A stretch of 64,000 nucleotides of DNA from Erythrocercus mccallii (GCA_013397435.1 VZRG01000360.1:1-64000), one strand, 5' to 3'. Shown: positions 14,700-28,438, counted from the first letter of the stretch. Program-made: numbers and translations. Notes: a model not told the origin generated them from the letters alone.

Positions 14700-15686
14700 A
14701 GGGCCTTGAGCTGGCTGGTTAAGGGATCAGGGGCACAAGTGGCGTCCCCCAGGGCTCCAAATTTGTGCCAGTTCCATCAATGTCTTTATCAATGAATACG
14801 GTGAGCAGATCAAGGGCACCCTCAGTACATTTACAGATGGGTGGGAGTGTTGATCTGCTGGAGGGCAGGAGGGCTCTGTGGAGGGATTTGGACAGGCTGG
14901 CTCAATAGGCCAAGGCCAGTGGTGTGAGGTTCAACAAGGTAAAGTGATGGATCCTGCACTTGGGTCACAAAAACCCCCCAAAGCACTCCAGGCTTGGGGA
15001 CAGAGTGGCTTGAAAGCCGCTCAAGGAAAAGGACCTGGGGATGTTAGTCAACAGCAGACTTGTGAACCCAAGTCCAGGTGAGCCCAGGGGGACCAAGAAG
15101 GCCAGTGACATGCTGGCTGTATCAGCAATAGTGTGGCCAGCAGGACCAGGGCAGTGATTGTCCCCCCGTACTGGGCACTGTTGAGGCTGCAGCTCAAATC
15201 CTGGGTTCAGTTTTGGGTCCCTCACTATACAAAAGACATTGAGATGCTGGAATGTGTCCAGAGAAGAGCAACGGAGCTGGGGAAGGGACTGGAGCACAAG
15301 TCTGATGAGGAGCAGATGAGGGAGCTGGTGGTGTTTAAACTGGAGAAAAGAAGGCTGAAGAGACAGGACCTTATCACTCTGCAACACCTGAAAGGAGATT
15401 GTAATCAGGTGGGGGTTGGTGTCTCCTTCCAGTTAACAAGTGACAGGACAAGAGGAAACCAGGAGAGGTTTAGATTGGATATCAGGAAATAATTCTTCAC
15501 CAAAAGTACTGTCAAGCACTGGAACCGGCTGCCCAGTGCAGTAGTGGATTCACCCTCCCTGAAGGTGTTTAAAACCACGCAGCTGTTGCACTGAGGGACA
15601 TGGGTTAGGGATGGCCTTAGCAGTGCTGGATAAATAGTGATCTTAGAGGTCTTTTCCAACCTAAATGATATTATGATTCTCTGATA
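14700..15686 (+). mobile_element. CR1 LINE, 3' fragment (dead)
   Basis: A 5'-truncated chicken-repeat-1 non-LTR retrotransposon. It begins inside the reverse-transcriptase part of ORF2: ggcgtcccccagggctcc encodes the conserved GVPQGS motif. It continues through gagggatttggacaggctgg and the familiar block gagatgctggaatgtgtccagagaagagcaacg, then the 3' UTR (ggaaccggctgcccag, tccctgaaggtgttt, tcttttccaacctaaatgat) and ends in the typical ATGATTCTCTGATA tail. Several in-frame stops and frameshifts break the reading frame, so it cannot encode a working enzyme. It lies antisense to ERC2. CR1 is the most common LINE in birds and supports an avian or other sauropsid source. Confidence 0.95.
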
Positions 15687-17389
15687 CAGGATAGACAAAT
15701 AATCTTGATATGACAGCTGTAAAAGAATACCAGGATCAGGTATTATTTTAGGTAATTAACTATATTTTTCAGCTACTCCTCTCACACATAGTCCTAAATG
15801 AACTTATGGCATAACACTTACATTCCACATGTGTAATTCAGAGTTTAGTCCATAAATTCTCTGAAGTCATTCTTCTGCAATTACTGAAGTACTTCTTTAA
15901 ATACGTATTGACTAATCTATGGTTTCATACATCAAGTAGACTATTTTTCATATACAGACCTAAATCTGGCTTTAAAAACTGTACGATGAATTGTAAAAAC
16001 AGTTTAAAGTTATGATTGGCTGATAAAGTGAAACTCTACTCCATTTCACTTGGATTAGTGTGCAGCTGCAAGATATAAATTCTGTGTGAGAAACATTTTT
16101 TAATGCTCTTTGAATTATCATGTTTTTGCAAAATGAAAGACAACTGGTTTCATACGCAGGTAAGAAATACTGGCATAAGGGATGTTATTTGATTTTAACT
16201 GAGTCATGTTGCCAGAATGCATGAAACAGCTGCATGAGCTATCTGCCAGAGGCTACAACTATATTTCCCCCATCTTTTACCATCTGTCTGTGCCAAAGTT
16301 ACTGGATGCTGGTAGATATCAAACTCCACTGCAATAATTAACTATCATAATTATGAAATGGATTCTCCACTATCCTTTTGCCTTTTCATGTCAAAGTACT
16401 TTTTACTAGATGAGACAGCATTATCCCTTTTATTTGTAACCTTTTAAAAGACTGTTGTAAATAAACTCACAAACAAAATTACTAAAGCTATACTGAAAGA
16501 GTGAGGCTTGCCTGTTAAGCTTACTCTCTTTGGCACGTCTGTAAATTTATTAAATGATTATGCCAAGACCACCAAAAGGCTCTTTTACATCATTCTTTAG
16601 CCAAGGGTAGCACTGATCCAATAGTACAATTAACACTGGGATGTTTTCATACTAGCTAGATATAGGCAATTTTGCCCTAAGAGTAGAAATGACTGATAAA
16701 ATCTGAGCTGCTGAAAACAAAAGTGCTTTTGAGAACTCTCAAAGAATAATTGTGATACCAAAACACCAGGGAATGAAAAATATAATTTTGATCTTAAAAA
16801 AAAAGTAAGACTGAAGAATTGTGGATAAGTCAGTTTTGACCCTGAGACTTGGTGGAACATGTCTGCTTCAGACTGTTTTCAGACACCTAGAAGAATGTAT
16901 ATGGAGTTCCCAGGCAGCCATATCAAATTAATTTTTTCATGTGACAGAGAAATCAGCTTTATTGAAGAGCAGGACTAGCAGTCATATCTGGTAACAAATT
17001 TCAAAATATTCACATAACCAAACTAAATAAAAATATAAGCCAATTGAAAGCCACTTAACACGGATGCCAAACTTCTTCGGAAGCTGTGGTGAGTCACCAA
17101 CAGTTCCCTGTGAAAAAAGAATGATACTAAAAAAAGTTGAATTTTGGAGGACCATAGGAAATTGAGTTCCTGAACAATCCCAAATACTAAGACTACAAAG
17201 TTGCAGTAAGAAAAAAACAAAGGCATCTTAAAGACAGAATTAAACAGGGAAAAAATTAGGCTATTTAACAGGGAGAAAAGCAAGGTCATTCACTTCAGCA
17301 GAACTGATCAATTCCACAAATCCAGGAAGAGGAATAACTGACTAAGAAGTTGTCTTTTTCAACTAATGAAAAGGATCAAGAGACACTAA
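15687..17389 (-). other. ERC2: ERC2 intron sequence, no gene seen
   Basis: AT-rich intron sequence between the CR1 fragment and a GC-richer LTR-like block. Open frames on the minus strand (16630-16860, 17023-17289) are Phe/Leu/Ser-rich, the pattern expected when T-rich DNA is translated by chance. Confidence 0.7.
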
Positions 17390-17885
17390 GGTGACAAGTC
17401 AACAGTGTCACGTTGTGTGCTGGTGATGTGACACAAACCAGACCATCGGGGGTGGCAATTGAAATAGGGATGGGAACGATCAAGTAAGCCCAGAAAATAA
17501 CAATAGCCTGAGCCAACAAAAGAATGTAAGCCAAACACAGTGTGGGGCAACCTCGAAAGAGCCAACAATGGGGCAAACATAGCAATATATAGACTTCAAC
17601 CTAGATAGTGAATCAATGAACAATTACATTACCTTATATGCAAAAGGCTGTTAACCATTCATATGCAAGAACTCAAAACATAACCTTATGTGGTGCAACT
17701 TTATTAACATAATTATACCTATAATCCTATTCTTCTCTCCATAACCTAACAGGATATTTCCCTTCCTATCATCCTGTTTCCCATGGCCTCGGATTGATGC
17801 CGACTTCATTGCCGGCCAAGGCCAACTCACTGTCAGTCCCTGCCAGTCCAAGTCCCACATTGTTGTTGCAAAAAACACACTATGG
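17390..17885 (-). mobile_element. Possible LTR-like insertion (minus strand)
   Basis: This block is richer in GC and CpG than its flanks (cctcggattgatgccgacttcattgccgg lies near 17785-17815) and has sharp borders. On the minus strand it reads from GCAACAACAATGTGGGAC through an internal AATAAAG (about 17703) to ...GTGACACTGTTGACTTGTCA. The order of a GC-richer start, poly(A)-like signal and pyrimidine-rich end resembles an avian LTR, but I could not find a matching target-site duplication. The open frame at 17376-17585 has no known domain. An unclassified repeat is the main alternative. Confidence 0.35.
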
Positions 17886-20800
17886 AGAGATGTATATTTA
17901 GTAGTAATCTTTCTGTTTTCTTTGGCATTGACAAGATCTCAGCAGGAGAACTGGATCCAATTTTACCCACTCAAAGATGTGAACAAACCGGAAACACTAC
18001 GAAGAAAAGCAACAAGGATAACGAGAAAATTAGGAAAAAAACCCTCTGTGGTAAGACTGAAAGAATTAGGGTCTATCAACTTCAAGAAGAGAAAACTAAG
18101 GAACATGATATGCAATTACACTAACAGGCCATCGCAAAGGATGAGGGAAGTCAATTTATTATGTCCAGTGTGGATAAGACAAGAAATAACTGCCTGAAAT
18201 TACAGAAAAAGAGACTAAGGTAAGATAATAGAGAATTTTTTTCATACCTGTGAACTATGAATAATAAACAAAGCTACTATATATGTCACTAAAACCAAGA
18301 CAAACATCTCAGAAACAACAGTGGTATAATTGATACTCACTTAGTACTATGGATGCACTAAAACATACTGTCTTATCCCTTCTGGATTTGTTTTCTATGA
18401 AATTTCAATTTAAAATGTATATAAAGCCAGTTATCTTATTTCCTAGTATAAAATGCACAAATGAATCACTAGACAAAACTTTCCGGACTTGCCAAAAATA
18501 ATTTTAGAAGAATCTACTCTCCCAGCTGAGAAAGGCAAACAAAGCCATCTGCAATGAGGAAAGACAGACTTTCAAGCAGGACTTTTCACCTTGGAAAATG
18601 CACTACTGAAAAAGAAACAAGAGACTATAAATGCTATGGAAAAGGTGAATTGGGAACTACTGTTCACTGTTTCTCACAGCTGAAGAATTATGGGTTCCTA
18701 AGGACATTACTAGGCAACAGGCTTAAAAACCACATAAAAGGTAAAACTCTTAATACAACATTTTATGTTGTACAGCTCAAGGATCTAGGGTGGTTCTCAG
18801 CCTCAAAATGACTGCCCAAAAGTTTTAAATGCTTTAGTGATTATAAGTCCTTTGGCTTCTAAACATGGCGATATATGTGCTATTTCCAGCTCAAAAGGTC
18901 CCTAAAGCTACTCACTGGTAAGCCTGAGACACTGAGGATACTGAGGAAAAAACTGATACTGAGGAAAAAACACTGTGCCTAATCTTATTTTTTTCATGCA
19001 CCAATTAATGGATTATTTTATTTAATTTTTTTCTGCTAACCAGGATAGAAAAAAATTAAGTAGATGTATCTCTTATCTGATCCAGTTCTTATGCTGATGA
19101 TTCCTTCTTTGAAAACACTGCTGCAACCAACACGCTCTCAATTCATCAGGAAAGGCTATTTATCATACTAATATCCACATAGGGTAGCTGTTATACAAAA
19201 TTACAGAACAAGTTTCCAAGATGTGGACACCAATCACAAAAACTGCAGATGTTAATTGAAATTACTGCTCTGCAAGGCTTAGAGTCTAAGAGTCATTCTG
19301 GGGAAATATCTTAAAACCATTCAGGCTTGTGACACAGGTTATACTAATTCAGCCTCAGAGCCTTAGTAATGTAATGCATGACCTTATATGGAATTAGGTT
19401 TTAAAAATATATAAATAAAAAACCCACAAACTAATCCAAAACCACCCTGAGTAAAAAGTGCTTAGAGAACTGCAAAAATATTCATATCTTGAAGAAAATT
19501 TTCAGTCCATTTTTGCATGGAGTGAAGAAAACAATTTTGGTGAGACTGTTACAGATCTTAACTAAGTTTCCAAACCAGAAAAATAAAAGTCAAATCCCTT
19601 TATGTTTCTACCTAAAATCAAGGAAGTCTATTGAAGAGCTAACGATAGTAACTAGAATAAAAGTATAAAAAGCACTTTAGTTTCATGAAAATAAAATAAG
19701 TATTTAGGAAAGGAAAGAATATATCATACATTTAAAAGGACTCACAAGTATGGAGAGTAAAGTGGTTAGTACCGAACACCACAAGGCACAGCAGGAGCTG
19801 GATGTTTGTGATCTCCCCAGTAACCTGAAGAATGACATGTCTCCTACCCTTCAGGAAAACTTCACTTCTCAGTGGCCAACTTTGTCTATAAATCAAGTTG
19901 TTTATAGAAACGTGTATTAGTTGCTTAAATACAGCTGTGAGTAGATAGATAAGACCCAACAGATACTCTTGGTCCTCTGGTATTCAGTAATGCGGATAGA
20001 AGTGCCCTACTGTAAATCACAATATGTTACACTAATGCAATACACATTTTTCCTTGACAACACTGGAATTTAAAATGTATATATACCATATCATTACATA
20101 CATTATTACTTACTGAAGTGTAATGATCATATGAAAATCTCAGGAAACCATTTTTCTCCAAAAGACTCTGTACCACAGTTCAGGTGACTCACAAAACAGA
20201 GTCATTTGAGCTGCCATTTTGGATTCTTTCCTTGGAAAATAAGAAACAAGCTGGATTGATTATGCGTCTTGATGTCTAGAGTTTATTCTGGGATTTTACA
20301 AGATATTGGTGATTTACATCATGAAGGTTTTTTTTTCATGTTCAAGATATGGTTGGGGGAGGCTGGGGGAGAAGAACAGAGAAAATTATATCAATTCTTC
20401 TCCTGGTACAAAAGTTTAAGGCCTTCATTCAGATTTAAAAGTTCAAAGAAAAAGATTTTTAAAGCTCTGTGAAAGCTAAATTTATTTCACAGACTCTTAA
20501 AAAGATTTAGGTATAATATTTTTAGCTTTTTCCTGCAGTCACAAATATTCTAAAACATTTTCATATATATTTCCATAGTGTTTTAGAAAGTACAGCACTA
20601 ACTGGTAGTATGCTCAAGGTTATAAAACAGGGGTCTTAAATTTACTATATTAATCTTCTACTACCTAAGTCTGAAGTAATTGAGCAACAGACTCAATGTA
20701 CCCACGAAGCAGTTAAAGCATGTTCTCCTTATTTAGGCATTACCTGGGCATTGAACAACTCCAGAAGTTCTAAGACACAGCAGTACCATACACCTCTATG

Positions 20801-23800
20801 TCACCTTCCCTACATATTCCATTTCCTTTTCACATTTATAGGTTTTGTCTGATAATTTCCCTGCCTTCAACCAGTATCAATTTTAGGGTCCTGCAGTAAG
20901 AAATGGATCATTTTTTCAGTCATTCTAGTTTGGGTCATTGGGGTTATTCTAGTTTCTAGGGGGTCATAGTTTCCTGCATTTCATTAAAAAATTATTTTTT
21001 ACCTTTTTTACAGGCTATGAAAAAATTCTCAACAATTTTCTTGGTGCAGATTTCCCCAAAATGCTGTATAAGAGTACCATTCCTTCTAGATCAGTTTTAC
21101 TGCTGCTTGTGCTGTCACCAGATAATTTTTCATGTTAACATATTTCCTAGACATTTCTGTTTTGCATAATTAAAGGACCAATGAAATCAGTGTGTTGTTC
21201 TTTCATTTTAAAGGGAAAATTGCAATGGATTCAAACATAGCTCAGTTAAGAATCAACTCCAAATATATGCTCAGTGAGAGCAGGAGATGCTTAATTCTTT
21301 AGTTATAAGAGTTTCCTTGTTTAAGTTGACTGTCTTTAAAAGATTTATACATGCTTATTTTTGTTTAACCTAAGGCACATTTTGGCCGTATGTGAAATGG
21401 GTCTCCTGACTGTGACTCTTGAGCCACATACAGTGGATAGGTCAAATAAAGTTCTCATGACTGGGTTTCATTACACAACTGGTAACAGTGCTTTGCAATA
21501 GGAATACAGCTGGATAATCTGAATCCCTGGCTGGCAAGGAAAAGAACCAGTTCAAATTATGAGACTGATTTATATGCCAGTTCCATGGATAAAGCAGATT
21601 TATTCAGAGAATCCCTAGAGATGGAGTAATTTCCTATTTGGTAAACAAAATCAAGAGCCCATCTTCTACCTCCCCACTTTTGATATTCCAAGGTGTAAGG
21701 CTTGTAGCTCTCATCCATATAATTTTTTGGTCCAAAGGTTTTCAGATTTTCAGAAATCCAGTCAGGTCTGGTATACAGTTTTACTCACCCTACAGACAAA
21801 CCTCTATCTCCTTTCTAACATACTATTGTAATTTTTACTATACGATAGAAAGTACAATAAGAAGAAGTATAGCTTACATACAATGTTCTTCAATCTCAGC
21901 CCAACTGATGAGATCAAGTCATGATACACGAAGCGGGAGTTCCAAATGTCATTTCTATTCCTTCTATTCAGCTGCTGACTTTCTAAGTACACTGCACAGA
22001 ATTCAGCCTACCATCAAAAGCTGCAGGTTTGTATTGGTGCCCAAAGAAAGAGACATTTTCATTTCTTACAGTAAGTTAAAAAATAAATAAATTTAGAATT
22101 CTCTATGTCTCTCTAGCATTCAGTCTCCAGAAATTTTATGCCACTTCCCCCAAGGCTACAGTATTATGTTTGACTTTTTGTTCCTGGGTAGTTTTCAGGG
22201 AGTACTCTCACTGATGAAATGTCTGTTAACAGGACAAACTGTCCAAACACCCAAACTGAAGAGTACAAGAGCGCAGAAGCCTCTCACATGTTTATGAATC
22301 TACATAAAAGCCACATGCAGACAGAACCTTCTCTCTGCTGCCTGTCCCTGGAGAAAAGGGTGCCATGAAAAACATAAAATAAGGGTGGAATACAATTTTT
22401 TTACACACATTCTTCAGCATCAACGTGACATCTTCTAGAAGAAAAACTTGTAACATCTTCATGAAAAGAAATAACTACACATCCCACAAGTAGCAAGCTT
22501 TACCCAGCCATATTCCTGCTGCTTACAAATTGCACATATCTCTTGGTGAAAAACTAATCTAGAAAATAAGAGAGAGAGAGACATCAAAGGGAACGTAATT
22601 CCAGCTTTTTTATTCTTAGTTATAGCAGAAACCTTCTGGGACATTCTGCACATGGCTCCAAAATAAAATAAAACAACAAAACAGGTGGAGGGAAGACTAC
22701 ACTAAACTGCAGAGTTTTCAACTATAAACATGTAGCATGAAAGAGTCTCTCCTCCTAATCTGTTTCAGTTATTGACTTACCATGGGAAGTGAACACAAAA
22801 ATAGCTGCATGCAGATGCTTTCAGGACACAGTTTTTGCTCTCCAAGTAGCACAAGACTAACCTGTGCAGCATTAAGAGGAACAAAATCTCCTTTTTCCCT
22901 CCCTGTGATTCCTGACAGACTTTTCAAGAAGCTTTATTTTTTAGTTCCTCCCCTATTACCCACATTATTCCTATTGCCATGGTTTACTATGGTAAAGCTG
23001 CTTTTCCAATTTCTGTTTAATGAACTGAAGGTAAATTGTTGCTTAACAAATAGAGTTCCAAGATGAAATACAAACCTAATTCACATTTCTTCAACAAAGT
23101 ACAGTTTTGGGAAACTCTTCAACAGACTAACTAATTTCAATCTTTGAAAATGAAAATAATTTTGCCATCTGAAAGTAAGTGAAGGACATACCAAATTTAT
23201 AATTTTTAGATAAACACTTGATAGTTCAGTTGAGGATACCAAGTTGTTCCAGTCCACAAAGCCAACACAAAAAATAAAACTATCATGAAAGGGCACATAT
23301 AGTCACCATACTGTCAGATCTGAAACTTTTTTTCCAGATAACACCTTCACAATACGCACAATAAAATTCTGCAAAACTAAGTTTTCAAAATTATCCTTCA
23401 GCTCAGCTGTTTTGAGCTGCAATATTTGGCTATGGTTACATGTGAAGTTTTCAAAACTGTAATTCAAAAATTGGCCAAACTCTGCAAACTTCACAAACCC
23501 CAACCACCCTCTTTCTTTTCCTTTTTTAAATGACAACCTGAGCGTAACCAGGAAAATTCTAGGCCAAAGGAAAGCATGATCAGTTTTGTAACCTTATAGA
23601 TGGGTCACAAACATAACCCCTTAATAATGTGAAGAATAATATGTTTTTGATTTGACCATACAATGTAAGAAAAAATAATGGGATAGGAATTCGATAGTCT
23701 TAACTTCCCAAATCCCATATGGTATGTTTATCATTTACCATATGTGTAGTGTCTGATGTGCATATAAAGACCATGGATTTGAGACAATTCTCAGATCAGC

Positions 23801-26800
23801 AACTTGAACGTATTGTATCCCACAGCTTCATGAGATCCAAATGAGATGCAGAACATGCACCACTTACTGTACAGACGTGTCTGTCTTCATAGAAAGTGGT
23901 ATTTACATGACCAGATTTAAGAGATACTTGTTAGTAAGTGATAGAAAGAAACAAAACTATATCCTTTTCTTAAACTGTTCAGTGTTTTGGATGTCTTAAT
24001 TATGTCATTTCACAACTTGAAACACACACGAGGAAGGCTGAGTATCTAACATTATCACTTCCACTAAAAAATATTTCCCAAATGGACATGAAGACACGTT
24101 ATCATTTCAGGTGCAACATTTTTGTTCAAATTCTGCTGTAAAAGCAAAAATGAGAGAAAAAACCTCCTGAGTTCTCCCTTCTCATCTCCTTATGCATCGA
24201 CAGTAAAAAGGCTTTTACTGGGTATAGAGATTCCTATCCATTAAGACTCAGAAATAGAAAAGCAGCTCTGGAAAAAATTTTACAGAAACAAAGAAAGGGG
24301 AAAAATGAAAATCAGAGTTGTTGGTTGTTATGGAATGTATGGTTCATCCAAACCTTTTCTTTGGCTTTGGTTCACATCCCAAATGTTTCTTTGACTTCTG
24401 GACTTGAAGAAAGCCAAAACTCCAAGTGAAACATTGCCAAATCCAACATATTTTTGCAGGTTTAAGGTCAAAATCATGTAAACCCAAAGAATTCCTCCCA
24501 CCATCATAAATCAGTCTGAGTTTGCCAAAATGTTCTTTTCTGTGCTGCATAACATTTTTCACTAAACTTTTCCCAGTAACATTTAAAATTTTAGCCATCA
24601 GTACTACATTTAGTAACATGATTACATAGCTTCATAATAATGGCTTTCTTATTCTATAACAGTTGTCATTTTTGTATTAACTTTCTCTTATGGGGTTTGT
24701 TTTTAAATACTATCCAGTGTCCTGAGTTTGCAGGGAAGCACAACTGAAGAAGCAATCCTTGGTCTTCAAGTAGATGATGCTTTATTTCTTTAAACTATCC
24801 ACTCTTTTCCAGGTATTTTAAAAACATGACAAAGTCTTAAGGCATATTCTTATGGGACTTCTGAAAAATATAATGACTTGTAAACTTATGAGGAGGAATA
24901 ACTTAATTTTTCAGAAACGCACTTGGCTTCTTTACCAACATACCATGTTGGTAAATTATTTGGTCAACTGCCCACTGCATCTACTTTTTAAAAAACAATT
25001 TCTCTTGATTTTTCCAATAAAGGTATCACATGTGGAGGTAGTTTTCCAAAACTTATATGGAACTCTTTTTAGAAAGAGATGTCACATTAGTCACCCTTAA
25101 TTCTTAGGCAAGTTAGGAATTCACATATTTCACCTTTAATTTTCAAGAAGTTTAGCATGAAAACCACTTGGTACTGAGAGGAACTTGGCCTGACTACAAG
25201 CTCACCCTACATTTAACAAGAGTTTGAACTTGGCGGTATCTTTCAACCTGAATTATCCTCTGCTCCTATGATGACAGCACTGTTAATTTTAGTAACCATT
25301 GTGCAGTGTCTTCTGCTGTCACCTCACTCTGAGATGCATCTTCCAATATTTCCCCTGTAAAAAGAAGTTCTAGAAGCAGAACCTACCCAAGTTCTTTTTC
25401 TGTGAACACCAGAATAAGAAATATCTTTCATTTTTTTGACCTCATAACCCCATATTCTGAAGGGAATCTTTATATGCATTGATTATCTTTGGCTCTACAG
25501 ATGCTCTGGCTGGCTTCTGCCTTCTGACACATTTGAAAACTACCAGTTTGAGTGCATTTCATTACTTATTCCTTATTGTGCTTCATGCATTTCATGGTCT
25601 GCCTATTTGTGCTTTTTTTACTTGCCAGGTTTTATGATTCTGTTCTTTTCAACTAGACAAATTTCAGTTTTCAGAAAGTTGGTTTTGTTTTTTGGGTTTT
25701 TTTTTTTGATAGCTTCCTTTATCCTGCTGTTTAATTGTGCTGGTTTCCATTTGGTCTTATTAAAGCAGTTTATGATAGGTGGTATCCATTTCCTCTGAGC
25801 CAATATAATTTTCTTTAAATAGCCTTCATGATGCCTGTAAAGATTTTATTCCTTTGACTGTCTTTTTAAAACACTTTTTGACATGTAACAGCAATATGGA
25901 TGCTGAATGTGACTAAGACTAAAAGTCTCAGAAAATGCATGTTCTCTTAAGCAGACTTCCATTGGTTCATATTTCAAACATTAATCCTATGAAGTAGAGA
26001 TACTTTCCAGAAACACACACACACTTCTTCACTAACAGAAGTAGTCTACATTATTTGTAAAAACCATTCTGGATTCATACTATAGCTGATACATTCACAT
26101 TATGGACTAGATTTTATTCAATTACATTAAAAAAGGTAGTGGAAAAGTTCTTTTTTCCTTGGGAATACATATTCAGTGCTAAATATCTCAAATTTTCATG
26201 CAAATACTGAGCTATTTTTCAGCATCCTAACATTCTGAAGAAACATTTACTAGCTCACTGAGTTTATTACTGATTACGCTTTCCTTTAAAGCACAAATAT
26301 ATTTAGTTATAGTTACTTATATCCTGCCTGATATCACTAGTTGAAACATCTGGCCACCTGCTTTATACTCAAGAACTAGTTTGGGGAACAATAAATTTGA
26401 GGGGGTAAAAAATTAAAACAGATGACAAAACAAAAGACAAACCCTATCAACCAAGACCTTCAGAAGCTTGCTGGATAACACAGGTTAATACTTGCCTAGT
26501 CTACATCTGTGTTAGAGAACAAATCAACAAATGGCTACTGCACATGTGGTAAAATCCATGGCGAAGAATTTAATACATGTGAACCAAAGAGATTTCTAGA
26601 ATACAGATTAAGACTTCTTATTCCTTTCTTAGAACTTTCATGTAGTAATACTAGTCTAATACCTCTTCATTGAAAAAGGTAAGAATAATAAATATATCAC
26701 ATACTAATATTGAAATTAGTTAAAATGTTTTAACTGAATGATTACTACTCAACTATTTTAAATTAAAACACTGATTTTATGCAAAATATTCCCCTTTTGA

Positions 26801-27059
26801 TCTTGAGGTTTTTGCTTTGTAATTGAGTGATGTTTCCAACTGAGATAAAACTCATTGGTACAGGATATTTTTGGTAGGCTCTGCTTGGTCACAATACTAA
26901 GAGTGGAGACAGAGCAAAGGATGTACAGAAGCTCCAGAAACTCTTTAACTTTCAGCACTTCTCCCTTACAGACTGAAGGATTCCTGCTCTTACTTTCATT
27001 TGGGTTTTTTTAGGTTTCTGTGTGAAATAAGTAGGTCAAAACTAATGTAAGGTGAAGGA
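17886..27059 (-). other. ERC2: ERC2 intron sequence, no gene seen
   Basis: Long AT-rich intron. It includes the longest plus-strand open frame of the window (21638-22090, 150 codons), whose Ser/Phe/Ile-rich product has no domain and no splice borders, so it is treated as chance. A splice-acceptor-like site with a short acidic open frame at 25266-25354 on the minus strand is described in the findings. A short tandem duplication lies at 18937-18972. Confidence 0.65.
18937..18972. repeat. 18-bp tandem duplication
   Basis: Two adjacent copies of gatactgaggaaaaaact, the second differing only at its last base pair region. A shorter partial copy (actgagga) lies just before. Local replication slippage is the simplest cause. 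Confidence 0.85.
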
Positions 27060-27960
27060 CACAACATACATAACATAGGTGTAGGTTTACCACCTCCATC
27101 CCCATCCCTGGGCAGAGGTCAGCCCTTGGTTGTCAGTATTTGATCTCTTGAATGGACCTGTGGATACACGGCAGCCTCTGGTCCCACCTCCTGGAGCTCC
27201 TGTCTAGGTTCCCCAATGACCCTTGGGCCTTGTCCATCGCCAGCCCCATCCAGACTGTGGGCAGGCCCCGGTGTCAGCATCCAGCTCTGCCCGCTGCACT
27301 GAGACCTTGTACTGCACCCAGTGGCGAGGCCTCAGCCTGGGCCCGGGGGCCTCATGCCTCCATCCCCAAGGTACAGCCTGTGACCTGGCCATGAGCCACC
27401 GGCTGACTGCTGGGTCCCCTCTCCACAGGGCCCCGGTCCCTCAGCAGCTGCCCCTGGCCCCCCAGGCTCCTTGCTGTGCTGGGGGGGTTTTCAGTGGCAG
27501 CCTCAGACCCCAGGCCCCCAGGCTGCAGCCCCTGAGCCACGGCCCTGCCACAACTCTTCCCCAGCTCCCAGACAGGCCCTGAAGAGCTCACTTGGCCCCA
27601 TGGCAAAGGGGTCACTGCACAGCCAGCCCTCTCAGAGGCAGGAGGAAGAACACTGCTGCTGTCAGTGCCACTGGCCCCGATGGCACCTCCTGGGGCCTTC
27701 TCACCCCTGTCTTGGGCCCTGGGCCTCTGTCCAGCTCAGCCCCTGTCCACTGCCACCTCCAGTGCTGTCCCTGGAGTTTCCCCGAGTCCAGCTGCAGCTT
27801 CCTCACTAGCACCAGCAGCACCACCACCATAACGTGTATGGTCCCTGCTGCTCCTGTTATAACCAGGAGAGTGCTACTGCAGGGGAATTCTGCACTGGGA
27901 AGTGGAAGAAATAAATGTTCTTCAAAAATCTTCACATGTCTGTTATCATGTCCTGGCTTT
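27060..27960. other. GC-rich island ending in a poly(A) signal; possible retrocopy or LTR
   Basis: About 800 nt of clearly GC-rich DNA (rich in CCC, GGCC and CTG) sit in an intron that is otherwise strongly AT-rich, with a sharp border near 27110 and a fall back to AT-rich at about 27900. Just at the right border is AATAAA (27910-27915), followed by gttcttcaaaaatc. Three overlapping plus-strand frames and one minus-strand frame are open for 80-160 codons, which GC-rich DNA gives easily; none shows a domain I know. The minus-strand frame at 27612-28022 contains a hydrophobic stretch (GTIHVMVVVLLVLV) that could mimic a membrane segment. Possible identities are a frameshifted processed pseudogene, an LTR, or a GC-rich regulatory island; the sequence does not decide. 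Confidence 0.4.
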
Positions 27961-28148
27961 TCAAAGTACCACAGCACAGAGAATAGGGAAATCATAATTT
28001 GTGGAATCATCCGGGACAACAATTACATGAAACTTTTCCTTTTAACGCTTAAGAAACATTCTCAGGATGTGAGATAAATTATTTCACTTGACAGTCCACT
28101 GGATAATTTGTGTTTTAATTTAAAAGGTACTTCATACACATTTCAGTT

Positions 28149-28438
28149 ACAGAATCAGAGCACCGAAATACGCTGAGTTGGAAGGGACCCATAGGTATCA
28201 TTGAGTCCAATCCTGGCCCTGCACAGGACCATCCCCAAGAATCACAACACGTTCCTCAGAGCTTTGTCCAAATACCTCTTGAACTCTGACAGCCTTGGGG
28301 CTGAGACCACTGCCCTGGAGAGCCTGTTCAGTTTCCAACCAAGACGAACCTTTTTCTAATATCCAACCTAACCCTTCCCTGACACAACTTCAGGCCAATC
28401 CCTCACATTCTGTCACTGGTCACCAGACAGAGATAAAT
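28149..28438 (-). mobile_element. CR1 LINE, short 3' fragment
   Basis: This is the antisense copy of the last ~290 nt of a CR1 element. It begins on the plus strand with the complement of the CR1 tail (acagaatcagagcaccgaaa), then gagttggaagggaccc, tgagtccaatcctggccctg, ccttggggctgagaccactg, and cctaacccttccctgacacaac, and ends near ctgtcactggtcaccagaca. The element is inserted in the same orientation as ERC2 transcription, is 5'-truncated as usual for CR1, and carries only 3' UTR plus the very end of ORF2. It lies about 200 nt to the right of the GC-rich island. Confidence 0.93.

Noticed and set aside
21638..22090. Longest plus-strand open frame by residue count in the AT-rich intron (150 codons)
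   Set aside because: The product is Ser/Phe/Ile/Tyr-rich without domains, starts and ends without splice sites, and lies in plain intron. At this total length such a frame is expected by chance.
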